From Kiloniellaceae bacterium (GTDB lineage: Bacteria > Pseudomonadota > Alphaproteobacteria > Kiloniellales > J153), in assembly GCA_021776055.1 (NCBI GenBank), contig JAJFGP010000180.1, forward strand, positions 1 through 32,516: a stretch of DNA of 32,516 bases, given 5' to 3'. Every line of letters starts with the position of its first letter. Position 1 is the first letter of the stretch. The position numbers and the translations under genes are program-made. Shown here in pieces: positions 1-7,791 of the stretch. The notes beneath the pieces were generated by a model. The model worked only from the letters and a program-made list of their open reading frames with translations. It was not told the origin of the DNA and did not search any database.

Positions 1-162
1 CACGCCGCCCGGCAAGCCGGCGTCAACGGCGTTCCATGTTTCATCTTCAACGGCCGCCACGCCCTCGCCGGCGCCCACACGCCCGATGTGTTGTTCCAGT
101 TGTTCGATTTGGCAAATCAGGAAACCGAGAAAGCTCCGCAGATCGGAGTGGCCCCCCAGTGA
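1..162 (+). CDS. DsbA-family oxidoreductase (FrnE-like), C-terminal end only
   Basis: The open frame runs from the first base of the window to a TGA at 160-162 and gives the last 53 residues of a protein whose start lies outside. The segment GVNGVPCFIFNGRHALAGAH resembles the end of the thioredoxin fold in DsbA-like FrnE / 2-hydroxychromene-2-carboxylate isomerase-type proteins: a cis-proline loop (GVP) followed by a strand and a SGAQ-like turn (here AGAH). The CxxC or equivalent active site would lie upstream, so thiol-disulfide activity cannot be confirmed. The assignment rests on this short motif alone. Confidence 0.7.
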   Translation, partial: HAARQAGVNGVPCFIFNGRHALAGAHTPDVLFQLFDLANQETEKAPQIGVAPQ

Positions 163-317
163 AATATGGTTAAGAGCCGGGTTGGCGGCTGGACACCATT
201 TGTGCCGCCAAGGTCGCTAGTTTGGAGGAGGCATCTGGAGAATTTCGGCTGAAATAACACTATCTTAACCGTCCGAACGGACAATCGTCGCATCCCCCAG
301 CTAGAGGCGTGTCGACG

Positions 318-575
318 ATGAAGGCCATTCATATTTTCGTTTTTGCGTTGGTGTTTTTCGCTGCACTCCAACCGGACGCGCCGGCCTTGGCCTACCTCGA
401 CCCTGGCACGGGCTCCATGCTGCTCCAGTTGCTGCTTGGCGGTGTGGCTGGCGCATTAGTCGTCGGTAAGCTCTATTGGCACCGTTTCACGGCGCTGTTC
501 GGGCACACCGCACGGGTTGGCGGCTCGCCGAGCGATTCGGGTGAGAGCGATCAGTCAAAACGTGATGGCCAATAG
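318..575 (+). CDS. Small YLDPGTGS membrane protein
   Basis: An 85-residue protein from ATG 318, with AGAGG about ten bases upstream; an in-frame GTG at 309 sits too close to that AGAGG. It has an N-terminal hydrophobic segment ending near APALA that could be a signal peptide. Next come the motif YLDPGTGSMLLQ, a second hydrophobic stretch (LLLGGVAGALVVG), a basic-aromatic patch (KLYWHRF) and a polar tail. Small proteins with YLDPGTGS plus K-x-YW recur beside membrane sulfatase-like and methyltransferase genes, as here; their biochemical role is not known to me. The last 11 bases overlap the start of the following methyltransferase, which suggests translational coupling. Probably an inner-membrane partner of the next two products (inference). 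Confidence 0.75.
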   Translation: MKAIHIFVFALVFFAALQPDAPALAYLDPGTGSMLLQLLLGGVAGALVVGKLYWHRFTALFGHTARVGGSPSDSGESDQSKRDGQ

Positions 576-1989
576 AAGTTCGGCTGTTGCCGGTTCCTTT
601 CGCGACCCTTCCGGACGAGTTTATGACGACGGCGGGCGTATTCTCCGTAGCGTGACCGCAAGCGCAGCGGCAGATTTCGAGTTCGTTCGGTCCAGCGGCT
701 TTTACGACGCACTGGTCGCTCAGCAGCGCGCAATCGGCGCGCAAGTCGTCGACGAGGACGGGTCTTTTGCTCTAGAAACCGAATTCGACCCGGCTGAGCG
801 TCACATGGCAGCGCTGCATTGCATTTTGGAGCATCCGCGCCTGCCGATTATCTCTTATCCCTATGAATGGTGCTTTCCCGCGCTCAAGGCAGCCGCGCTA
901 CACCATTTGCGCATCCATCGAGAGGCCCTCGAGCGGGGCGTGACCCTTTCCGATGCATCGGCCTACAACATTCAATTCCTTGGCGCGAAGCCTATCTTCA
1001 TCGACACACTGTCGTTCCGTGCCTACCGAGAGGGAGAATTTTGGCACGGGCACCGGCAGTTCTGTGAGCAATTCCTCAATCCACTGCTTCTCCGTGCCTA
1101 TCTGGGAATCCCCCACAATGCTTGGTATCGCGGAACCCTGGAAGGCATTGCCTCACAGGATATCTTGAAGCTGTTGCCTTGGACGAAGAAGTTTGGCTGG
1201 AACATCTTGACCCAGTTGGTCCTGCCGTCGCGTTTCGATGAGTCCGCACGCAAAGGGAAGGTGGCGGTCGATGCCAAGGTGCTGGAAAATTCAGGGTTTC
1301 CCCGTACTGCCTACCTGAATCTCTTGAAGAGGCTGGAGAGTTGGATTGCTGGGCTGACTCCTCGGGGCCAGAAACCGACGATCTGGCAAAACTACAGTCA
1401 GGTGAACAGTTACGCGGAACCGGAAGTAAGCGCCAAGCGCGCATTCATAAAGACCTTCATCGAGGCAGAAAAACCCGGGATGGTCTGGGATCTCGGCTGC
1501 AACACCGGCGATTATTCGGAGTTGGCCCTCTCTTGCGGGGCAGACTACGTCGTGGGTTGGGATTTCGACCAGGGAGCGCTGGAGGCGGCGTTCGACCGCG
1601 CACAAAGTAAGGATCTCGCCTTTACGCCGCTGTTCCTGGATGCGACCAACCCGTCGCCCGACCAAGGTTGGGCCCAAGCCGAGCGTGGCGGCATGGGCAA
1701 ACGCGACCGGCCGGATGCATGCCTAGCGTTGGCCTTCATTCACCATCTCGCCATCGCGCGAAATATTCCCTTGCCGGAAATCATTGACTGGCTGTTGGCG
1801 GTCGCACCTTGCGGCGTGGTGGAGTTCGTTCCGAAAGAAGACCAGACAGTGCAGATCATGCTGCAGATCCGAGAAGATATTTTCGCAGGTTACGATTTCG
1901 ACTCATTCATCACCTGTCTCGAAAGCCGGGCCGCCATCGTCAAAATTGAAAAGGTCGGCGACCGGCATTTGGTTTGGTTCAAAAAATAG
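565..1989 (+). CDS. Class I SAM-dependent methyltransferase, NoeA-like
   Basis: 474 residues from ATG 565; the frame is open back to 517, but ATG 565 gives the usual short overlap with the upstream gene. The N-terminal half (GRVYDDGG, then SDASAYNIQF and FIDTLSF near residues 130-155) resembles the N-terminal module of the rhizobial NoeA-type methyltransferase family. The C-terminal half carries the Rossmann SAM-binding motif DLGCNTGDYS at about residue 308, followed by the acidic loop GWDFD and a later AFIHHL segment. The substrate is unknown. The gene overlaps its neighbours on both sides (11 bp with the small membrane protein, 16 bp with the sulfatase-like gene if TTG is used). A role in modifying an envelope or exported glycan or lipid is likely but inferred. 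The methyltransferase fold is secure, the NoeA relation moderate. Confidence 0.8.
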   Translation: MANRSSAVAGSFRDPSGRVYDDGGRILRSVTASAAADFEFVRSSGFYDALVAQQRAIGAQVVDEDGSFALETEFDPAERHMAALHCILEHPRLPIISYPYEWCFPALKAAALHHLRIHREALERGVTLSDASAYNIQFLGAKPIFIDTLSFRAYREGEFWHGHRQFCEQFLNPLLLRAYLGIPHNAWYRGTLEGIASQDILKLLPWTKKFGWNILTQLVLPSRFDESARKGKVAVDAKVLENSGFPRTAYLNLLKRLESWIAGLTPRGQKPTIWQNYSQVNSYAEPEVSAKRAFIKTFIEAEKPGMVWDLGCNTGDYSELALSCGADYVVGWDFDQGALEAAFDRAQSKDLAFTPLFLDATNPSPDQGWAQAERGGMGKRDRPDACLALAFIHHLAIARNIPLPEIIDWLLAVAPCGVVEFVPKEDQTVQIMLQIREDIFAGYDFDSFITCLESRAAIVKIEKVGDRHLVWFKK

Positions 1990-3743
1990 GCCACGATTTG
2001 CCGCAAGATGTAACGACCGAGAGCCGAACGCCCACGGATGCACCAAAGGTGGATTACGAGCGAGTTGCGGCACTGGCCGCCCCAGTACTCGCGCTATTTT
2101 CCGGCTTTGTTATCTATGTTCGCTATCACGATTATGGACTCTTGAATGCGGAGATCGTGATCTGCTTCACGATTCTCGGCGGGTTTGGCGTTAGCATAGG
2201 TGCACTCCTCCGCAAGTGGCGCGGCACACCGGCATATGCGTTGGCATATTTTCTGATTTCAGTTTTTGTCCTGGACCTTCAATACCAAGTAATCCCACAA
2301 GCAGCGGCATTCATCACGGCTGACGATTTTTCCCTCTGGCGCATTGGCCTTGCGGTGATCTGCCTTTGGGGAGTCTTCGTGCTTGTTTTCGGCTTGCGCC
2401 AGCACATTGCAAGCGTCACGGCGGCCGTGTTCGGTGTGAGTCTCCTCGGTGGCTTGCTCCTGCCCGCCGACGTCGATCCGTTTGGCGTCGCCGAGGAGTC
2501 CGCAAAGGTTGCATCAGACCCCCAAGGCCTGCCGCCGCGCATACATCTGGTGCTAGACGGGCACATCGGCGTCACAGGGATTCCGCAAGACATTCCGGGC
2601 GGCGCGGCGCTCGAGGCGGACCTCCGAGCCTTCTACAAGCGATGGGGATTCCGATTGTACGGCGGTGCGCACAGCCAGTATTTTCGAACCTACAATTCGT
2701 TGGGCAACCTCCTGAATATCGAATCCTCGCCACGCGACGGCGCACAGGTGGCTTCGCGTGGCCGCGAGATCTTTCTCAAAGAAAACGCCTATTTCCGGCA
2801 AATGGCGGAAATGGGTTACCGGTTGCGGGTTTATCAGTCGGACTATTTGGACTTCTGTACGGGCTTCGAAGCGCTGATCGAGCAATGCTATCGTTATCCG
2901 GCCTTCAGTATTCGCGCGATCAAGGCCTACGAATTTTCTGTGACGGAGCGCAGCAAGCTCATCCTCGGCGCCTATCTGACGACCTCCAACATTTACCGGG
3001 GCGCGCGTCTCGCCTACCGCGCAGGCGTCGCTTGGCTAGGCGATCGAGGCGTTACCGGGTTGCCGGCTTGGGAGGGACGGAATTTCGACCTTTACGGCCT
3101 CGCAGCCCCGATGGCCTTGGATATTCTAGAGCGTGACCTCAAGGAAAATCCGTTAGGCCGGGTTTTCTTCGCTCACCTGCTGCTGCCTCATTCACCCTAT
3201 TTCTTGAATGCGGCCTGCGCGGTGGAGCTCGATAGCAGCCAATGGGCGAGCCGCCGACTGGACCATCATAACCGCACCACGATTGGCACGCCTGCCTATC
3301 GGCGCGCCGCCTATGTGCGCTACTTCGGGCAGGTTCGTTGTGCCATGCAGCGTCTGGTCCGGATTTTCACGATTCTTGAAGAACAAGATCTGTTGGACAA
3401 GGCGACGATTATCGTGCACAGCGACCACGGCTCGCGGATTACCGTGATCGATCCGGTGGCGGCGCGGCGCGATCGCTTTTCGGCGCGGGACAGCGTGGAC
3501 GGATTTTCCTCACTTTTTGCGATTCGCGCGCCCAGCATCGAGCCTGGTTACGATAACGCGCTGATCGCCTTGCAGAACCTTTTTGCCAAACACGTGCTGG
3601 GCGTTCCGTCGCCAGCGATGAACGGGCAGGTCTACCTCGAGGCACCGGCGGGACAGCGAGACATGCCGGCAATGACGTTGCCTGACTTCACGAATCCCGA
3701 GTATCCGAGGACGACCAATCAATCGGCACGCCGTAAAGAATAG
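1974..3743 (+). CDS. Membrane-anchored sulfatase / LTA-synthase-like hydrolase or transferase
   Basis: Up to 589 residues. The first usable start is TTG at 1974, overlapping the upstream stop; TTG 1998 and GTG 2050 are alternatives, none with a good ribosome site. Five hydrophobic segments fill about residues 30-160. A large soluble domain of the alkaline-phosphatase superfamily follows: VLDGHIG near residue 195 supplies the first metal aspartate, the FRTYNSLGNLLN region the likely Thr/Ser nucleophile, HLLLPHSPYF a mid-domain histidine motif, and HSDHG near residue 483 the closing metal ligands. This layout matches membrane sulfatases, phosphoglycerol transferases (LtaS/MdoB) and phosphoethanolamine transferases. 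The soluble part probably acts in the periplasm on an envelope polymer or lipid. The substrate cannot be told from sequence; sulfatase activity is not established. Confidence 0.8.
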   Translation: MVQKIGHDLPQDVTTESRTPTDAPKVDYERVAALAAPVLALFSGFVIYVRYHDYGLLNAEIVICFTILGGFGVSIGALLRKWRGTPAYALAYFLISVFVLDLQYQVIPQAAAFITADDFSLWRIGLAVICLWGVFVLVFGLRQHIASVTAAVFGVSLLGGLLLPADVDPFGVAEESAKVASDPQGLPPRIHLVLDGHIGVTGIPQDIPGGAALEADLRAFYKRWGFRLYGGAHSQYFRTYNSLGNLLNIESSPRDGAQVASRGREIFLKENAYFRQMAEMGYRLRVYQSDYLDFCTGFEALIEQCYRYPAFSIRAIKAYEFSVTERSKLILGAYLTTSNIYRGARLAYRAGVAWLGDRGVTGLPAWEGRNFDLYGLAAPMALDILERDLKENPLGRVFFAHLLLPHSPYFLNAACAVELDSSQWASRRLDHHNRTTIGTPAYRRAAYVRYFGQVRCAMQRLVRIFTILEEQDLLDKATIIVHSDHGSRITVIDPVAARRDRFSARDSVDGFSSLFAIRAPSIEPGYDNALIALQNLFAKHVLGVPSPAMNGQVYLEAPAGQRDMPAMTLPDFTNPEYPRTTNQSARRKE

Positions 3744-3747
3744 CTAC

Positions 3748-3766
3748 ACAACTGTGAAGCAGTTGT
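3748..3766 (+). terminator. Hairpin just after the three-gene operon (weak terminator candidate)
   Basis: ACAACTG (3748-3754) pairs perfectly with CAGTTGT (3760-3766) around a five-base loop, five bases after the stop codon of the sulfatase-like gene. No T-tract follows, so this is at best a weak or factor-assisted terminator. Confidence 0.3.
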
Positions 3767-3880
3767 AGGCGCTCCTGGCGATGCCCCTCCTGTCCGGTCG
3801 CATCTTGTCATAAGAGGCTAGTCGGCGTTCAATAGCCCGTGTTCTCTATGTGGGGTTGAATGGCACGGAGCGAGGCGAAC

Positions 3881-5266
3881 ATGCAAAAAAACGATGCCAG
3901 GGGCTTGGCGACAACGACGACGAGCGGCCAGGCGCTGGATATTTTTGAGCAGGCCCTGGACCAAGCCATGTCCTTCGCGGCGGACCCCTTGGCCACGATA
4001 GACACCGCGCTCGACAAAGACCCCGAATTCGTCATGGGCCATTGCTTCAAGGCAACCATCAAGGCGCTTGCCATGGAGCGCCATCTGCTGCCCGAAATTT
4101 GTCAGTCCATCGAGGCGGCCGAAGCCCTGAAGTCGAAAGCTAACGTGCGGGAGCGCGGCCATATCGCCGCCATCCGGGCCTGGTCCAACGGCGATCTCGG
4201 CAAGGCGGTTAGGGCCTGGGAATCGGTCCTGCTGGATCATCCACGCGACCTGTTGGCGATATTCGGCGCGCACCAGACCGATTTTTATCTTGGGGATCCG
4301 ATCCAAATGCGCGACCGCATCTCGCGGGTCATGCGGGCGTGGGGCGAGACATTGCCGGGCTACGGATACGTGCTCGGCATCCACGCCTTCGGTTTGGAGG
4401 AATGCGCGCACTACCGGCGGGCCGAGGAAGCCGGTCGCAAAGCCGTGGCGCTCAACCCGAACGATGTTTACGCCGTCCACGCCGTCGCCCACGTCATGGA
4501 GATGCAGGGCCGCCAGCGCGACGGCATTAAATGGATGATGGACCTGACCGATCATTGGGGCCAACCGAACGGCATGACCATTCATTGCTGGTGGCACACG
4601 ACCCTCTATCACCTGGAGCTTGGCGAGATCGACCGGGTGCTCGAGCTCTACGACAGCAAAATCTACAACAAGAGTGCTGACATTTCGCTCGAGGAACTCG
4701 ATGCCGCCGCCATGTTGTGGCGCTTGAACCTGCTAGACGTCGATGTCGGCGACCGTTGGCAGGAGCTTGCCGACAAATGGGAGCCAAGCGCGGAGGACAC
4801 GTACTACGCCTTCAACGACATGCACGCCATGATGACCTTCGCCGGCGCTAACCGCGATTTTGCCGCCGCCAAGCTGCTCGGCGCCTGCGCCAGCTACGTT
4901 ACCGAGCGGCACGGCACCAATGCCCGCATGACCAGCGCGGTCGGCATTCCGGTATGCCGCGCGATTCTCGCCTTTGCCCGCGGCGACTATGGCTCGGCGG
5001 TCGATCTTCTATTGCCGGTCCGATATCACAGCCACACCTTCGGCGGCTCCTACGCCCAGCGCGACGTAATTGCCCAGACGCTGATCGAAGCAGCGCTCCG
5101 CTGCGGCCGCTACAACCTTGCGCACGCGCTTTTGGCGGAACGCCTGGCCCTGAAATCGACCAGCCCCCTCACCTGGCAAACCCTGGCCCGGGCCCTGAAA
5201 GGCCTCAACGAAGAGAAGGCCGCGGCGGAAGCGGAGGACAAGGCGGCGAAGCTGATTGCGGCGTGA
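3881..5266 (+). CDS. Tetratricopeptide-repeat protein of the TTC38 type
   Basis: 461 residues from ATG 3881, preceded by GAGCGAGG; an in-frame ATG at 3860 has poorer spacing and adds residues unlike the family. The length is close to that of TTC38-family proteins. Recognisable features are the opening GLATTTTSGQALDIFEQALD, helical repeats rich in Ala and Leu, the segment HCWWHTTLYHLELGE (near residue 240) typical of this family, and repeat-like elements such as ALNPNDVYAVHAVAHVMEM. No signal peptide or membrane segment is seen, so it is probably cytoplasmic. The family has no established enzymatic activity; TPR folds usually bind proteins. It stands alone, convergent with the DUF2189 gene. 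Confidence 0.85.
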   Translation: MQKNDARGLATTTTSGQALDIFEQALDQAMSFAADPLATIDTALDKDPEFVMGHCFKATIKALAMERHLLPEICQSIEAAEALKSKANVRERGHIAAIRAWSNGDLGKAVRAWESVLLDHPRDLLAIFGAHQTDFYLGDPIQMRDRISRVMRAWGETLPGYGYVLGIHAFGLEECAHYRRAEEAGRKAVALNPNDVYAVHAVAHVMEMQGRQRDGIKWMMDLTDHWGQPNGMTIHCWWHTTLYHLELGEIDRVLELYDSKIYNKSADISLEELDAAAMLWRLNLLDVDVGDRWQELADKWEPSAEDTYYAFNDMHAMMTFAGANRDFAAAKLLGACASYVTERHGTNARMTSAVGIPVCRAILAFARGDYGSAVDLLLPVRYHSHTFGGSYAQRDVIAQTLIEAALRCGRYNLAHALLAERLALKSTSPLTWQTLARALKGLNEEKAAAEAEDKAAKLIAA

Positions 5267-5310
5267 GGGTGGCTAGGGTTTTGGAGACGAACCTCCCCTC
5301 CGTTTCAAAT

Positions 5311-5335
5311 AAAGGGTAGCGTCCCCTTTTCTCTT
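5311..5335. repeat. Short dispersed repeat, copy 1 (GGTAGCGTC-CCCTT core)
   Basis: AAAGGGTAGCGTCCCCTTTTCTC lies between the convergent TPR and DUF2189 genes. A close relative (AAAAGGTAGCGTCTCCCCTT) is at 6511-6530 on the other side of the DUF2189 gene, in the same orientation. The shared core GGTAGCGTC followed by a pyrimidine tract looks like a small dispersed element; two copies are not enough to name it. Confidence 0.35.
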
Positions 5336-5384
5336 TTCTCCTTCTAGACATATGTCATCACATCCCGGGACTATGCACTGCGGG

Positions 5385-6209
5385 TCACGCGCCGCCCGGC
5401 GCAGGGCCGATGGCGCGCCGGTAGAGGTGCCAGGAGGCGTGCCCAAGGATCGGCAGGACAATGAGAAGCCCGACAAGACCCGATAGCAGAGAAAGGCCAA
5501 TCAGGCCGGCGATTGTGGCGCACCAGACGATCATTGCGGTTGGGTTCGATAAGACGACTTTCACGCTGGTGATCATCGCGGTAACGAAATCGACATCGCG
5601 GTCGAAGAGCATCGGAAAGGAAATCACAGAGAAGGAGAAAACGGCAAGCGCGAGGACGGCACCCACCCCATTGCCGATCACCAGAAACATCAGGCCCATC
5701 GGCGTCGTGAAGATCTCGCGCAGCAGTTCTGGAGCGCTGAGCGATTTCAGGCCGAGGAAGCCGAAGAACAGCAACGCCGCGATATCCATCCAGATGAACA
5801 GCGAGAAGCCGGTGACCAGGGCCATCCAGCCGAGGTCGCGCCCGGCCGCGACCCGCACCGAACCGAGGATCTTGCCCCAGGACAGTGGCTCATCCCGTTC
5901 AAGGCTGCGGCTGACGGCATAAAGCGCAGTCACGACAAAGGGCGCAACGAACGCAAAACCCGCCGCCAGCGGATAAACCAGGAACGGCAAATCGAAGTGC
6001 AAGAGCAGCAGGATGAGGACCCATCCGCCCACCGTGTAGACGCCGCCGATTAACAGACCATAGAGCGGCGCGGCTCGGAAATCGCGTAGCCCGGCCGCCA
6101 GAACCTCCAGAATGTCCCCCGTCGCCACCGGCCGCACCGTGGGCCCATTCGCCGGGGTCCGGGTCGAGGCTGGATCGGCCCGTGCGGTCTTAATCACTTG
6201 CTCCTCCAT
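5385..6209 (-). CDS. DUF2189 family integral membrane protein
   Basis: 274 residues from ATG 6209. A GTG four codons in (6197) is a credible alternative, because GGAGG falls just upstream of it. After about 40 polar residues come some six hydrophobic segments. The pattern of FRAAPLYGLLIGGVYTVGGW, then FVAPFVVTALYAVSRSLERDE and a late SWHLYRRAIG tail is characteristic of DUF2189 proteins of alphaproteobacteria. The function of this family is unknown; no catalytic motif is visible. It is transcribed alone, with the TPR gene ending opposite to it and a decayed mfd fragment behind it. Confidence 0.85.
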   Translation of the reverse strand: MEEQVIKTARADPASTRTPANGPTVRPVATGDILEVLAAGLRDFRAAPLYGLLIGGVYTVGGWVLILLLLHFDLPFLVYPLAAGFAFVAPFVVTALYAVSRSLERDEPLSWGKILGSVRVAAGRDLGWMALVTGFSLFIWMDIAALLFFGFLGLKSLSAPELLREIFTTPMGLMFLVIGNGVGAVLALAVFSFSVISFPMLFDRDVDFVTAMITSVKVVLSNPTAMIVWCATIAGLIGLSLLSGLVGLLIVLPILGHASWHLYRRAIGPAPGGA

Positions 6210-6277
6210 GGCACATACGAGTCGCAGGAAGGCCGGTTAAAAGATTTCGTGTCCATGATATCAGATTTTTCCACGAC

Positions 6278-6484
6278 CTACCTCCCCTGCGCCAACCCCG
6301 CTAACTCATCGATCAGCCGGCGCACGCCGCGGGCGCGGTCTGCTGGGTCTTCCCACTTTTTTTGGAGGACCAGTTTGTGGTCGGGGCAGACTTTTACGGT
6401 GTCGGCGCGTTTTTGGATGAAGGCGATCAGGCCTTCGGGGCGAGCGAACTTGTCTTGATGGAATTAGATGACCGCGACCTTGAG
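6278..6484 (-). pseudogene. Decayed copy of the 3' end of mfd
   Basis: Bases 6299-6470 match 7831-8002, the end of the intact mfd gene 1.5 kb away, without gaps: I count 15 mismatches in 172 positions, about 91% identity. In the mfd frame this strand reads [20 protein letters not shown] and continues to [14 protein letters not shown] and a TAG at 6278-6280, i.e. the last 60 or so residues of Mfd with a different tail. A serine codon of mfd is replaced by TAA at 6464-6466, and similarity fades a few codons upstream. There is no start codon, so this is a non-coding remnant in the same orientation as mfd. Confidence 0.9.
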
Positions 6485-6510
6485 GACGACCGATGACGGA
6501 GCAAAATGAA

Positions 6511-6533
6511 AAAAGGTAGCGTCTCCCCTTCCA
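6511..6533. repeat. Short dispersed repeat, copy 2 (GGTAGCGTC-CCCTT core)
   Basis: AAAAGGTAGCGTCTCCCCTT, followed by another pyrimidine-rich stretch, resembles the element at 5311-5335. It lies immediately upstream of the mfd remnant on that strand, and just beyond the stop of the transglutaminase-like gene. The two copies bracket the DUF2189 gene and the remnant. Confidence 0.35.
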
Positions 6534-6558
6534 TTTTTCCCATAGCGCCTCCGAAAGG

Positions 6559-7458
6559 TCACATGCGCAGCCGACCAGAAGACTGTTCCAGCACCAATGC
6601 CTCGGCGACCGGTCGGCTTCGCAGAGCCTCGACGAGCTGGTTCTCCGATAAGGATTCGTCAATTTCGTCGGTCCAGACCGTCAGATGCGTCAACAGATAA
6701 TTTCCGAAAGCCGTCATCATCGCCACGTCGGCGGCATCGCGCCCACGTACCATCAGGATGCGTCCAATGCGCGGTGTATTGTATCGGGCATCGAAAACGT
6801 ACCAACGCCCTTCCAGGAAGACCTCGCTCCACGCGCAGAAATCTCCGGCGCCTTCCGGTTTTGCGCCGATGTCGCTGAGATAACCGCTCGCGTACCGCGC
6901 TGGAAGGTTCATCGCGCGGCACAGGGCGATAAACAAGTGGGAGAAGTCGCGACATACACCCGTACCCTCCCGCAGTACATCGATCGCGGTCTTCGTAGCC
7001 CGGCCGAACCGGTACCCGAAGATGACGTGATTGTGTACCCAGTTCGAGATTGCCTGCACCCGTGCCCATCCGGGGGGCGTGGCGCCAAACAGATCCCAGG
7101 CCCTCTCGACGAGTTCATCGCTTTCGCAATATCGGCTGGCCGTCAAATACATGAGCGTTTCAACCGGGAGGTCAACGATCTCGTGCTGACGAGCGTCCCA
7201 GTTGAATTCGTCCGGCTCACCGGTATCCTCGACGATGCAGTCGGACCACAGAGTCGTTGCGCCTGGCGGCGCCTCGAAACGAGCGCATCGGTTCCCAAAA
7301 ATGTCCGCATATTCTTCGACCGCCGCCTCGGGCTCCGTCTGAATATGATCCGATCCGATCATCCGACGATTATTCAAGGGGTGCGGGTACAAGGCCAGGA
7401 GCATGGGCGTCGGTTTCGGACAGTCGACGGCGATTTCAAACCCTATACGAATGAATAT
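6559..7458 (-). CDS. Transglutaminase-like protein, probable ATA start
   Basis: 299 residues if read from ATA 7458, 281 from the first ATG at 7404. The extra codons read FIRIGFEIAVDCPKPTP, which is how this family normally begins. AGGAG sits seven bases before the ATA, and an in-frame TGA lies five codons upstream of it, so an ATA start is the best reading. The transglutaminase-like core has the nucleophile motif GVCRDFSH (Cys 169 in the long numbering) and FDARYN with its aspartate near 223. The usual histidine before AW is a cysteine here (DFCAWSEVF). Proteins of this kind are often cytoplasmic proteases or amidases rather than cross-linkers; the substrate is unknown. The gene follows mfd on the same strand after a 333-bp gap. 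Confidence 0.85.
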   Translation of the reverse strand: MFIRIGFEIAVDCPKPTPMLLALYPHPLNNRRMIGSDHIQTEPEAAVEEYADIFGNRCARFEAPPGATTLWSDCIVEDTGEPDEFNWDARQHEIVDLPVETLMYLTASRYCESDELVERAWDLFGATPPGWARVQAISNWVHNHVIFGYRFGRATKTAIDVLREGTGVCRDFSHLFIALCRAMNLPARYASGYLSDIGAKPEGAGDFCAWSEVFLEGRWYVFDARYNTPRIGRILMVRGRDAADVAMMTAFGNYLLTHLTVWTDEIDESLSENQLVEALRSRPVAEALVLEQSSGRLRM

Positions 7459-7791
7459 TGTCCGCTCCTTTCACTGGCTCGGTTGTGGCCAGTCGCATAC
7501 TTGTGGCGGCGTTCGGTGGTTTACGGTTGCCGAAGCCCAAAGCGATTAGCATGTGCACGGGCGATCTTACCAGCTTCACATGCTTGGGGATACGCACGTC
7601 AATTCATCCACTCGTGATCGTATTCAACCGGGACTTCCCATAGGGACGCTCCACGCCGACGATTTCCCGTTCTGAGTAGGTTTGACACGCCGACTGAAGT
7701 GCCCGTTCCGGGTCAAACTCGGCAGTTCGCGGAGTCTGCTATGGTTGACCGGTATGGGCCTGTAAGCGGGCGTCACCACTTAAAACACCGG
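7459..7791. other. 333-bp intergenic region between mfd and the transglutaminase-like gene
   Basis: I see no convincing gene. The region holds three spaced inverted repeats: AGCATGTG (7548-7555) with CACATGCT (7577-7584); GTTTGAC (7680-7686) with GTCAAAC (7712-7718); and TTGACCGGT (7745-7753) with ACCGGTCAA (7787-7795), the last overlapping the mfd stop codon. None has a T-tract. It presumably carries the promoter of the transglutaminase-like gene. Its position between the intact mfd end and the mfd remnant makes it part of the rearranged segment. Confidence 0.5.

Noticed and set aside
6685-7617. 310-codon forward open frame over the transglutaminase-like gene
   Set aside because: The reverse strand carries the conserved GVCRDFSH and FDARYN motifs; the forward frame has none.
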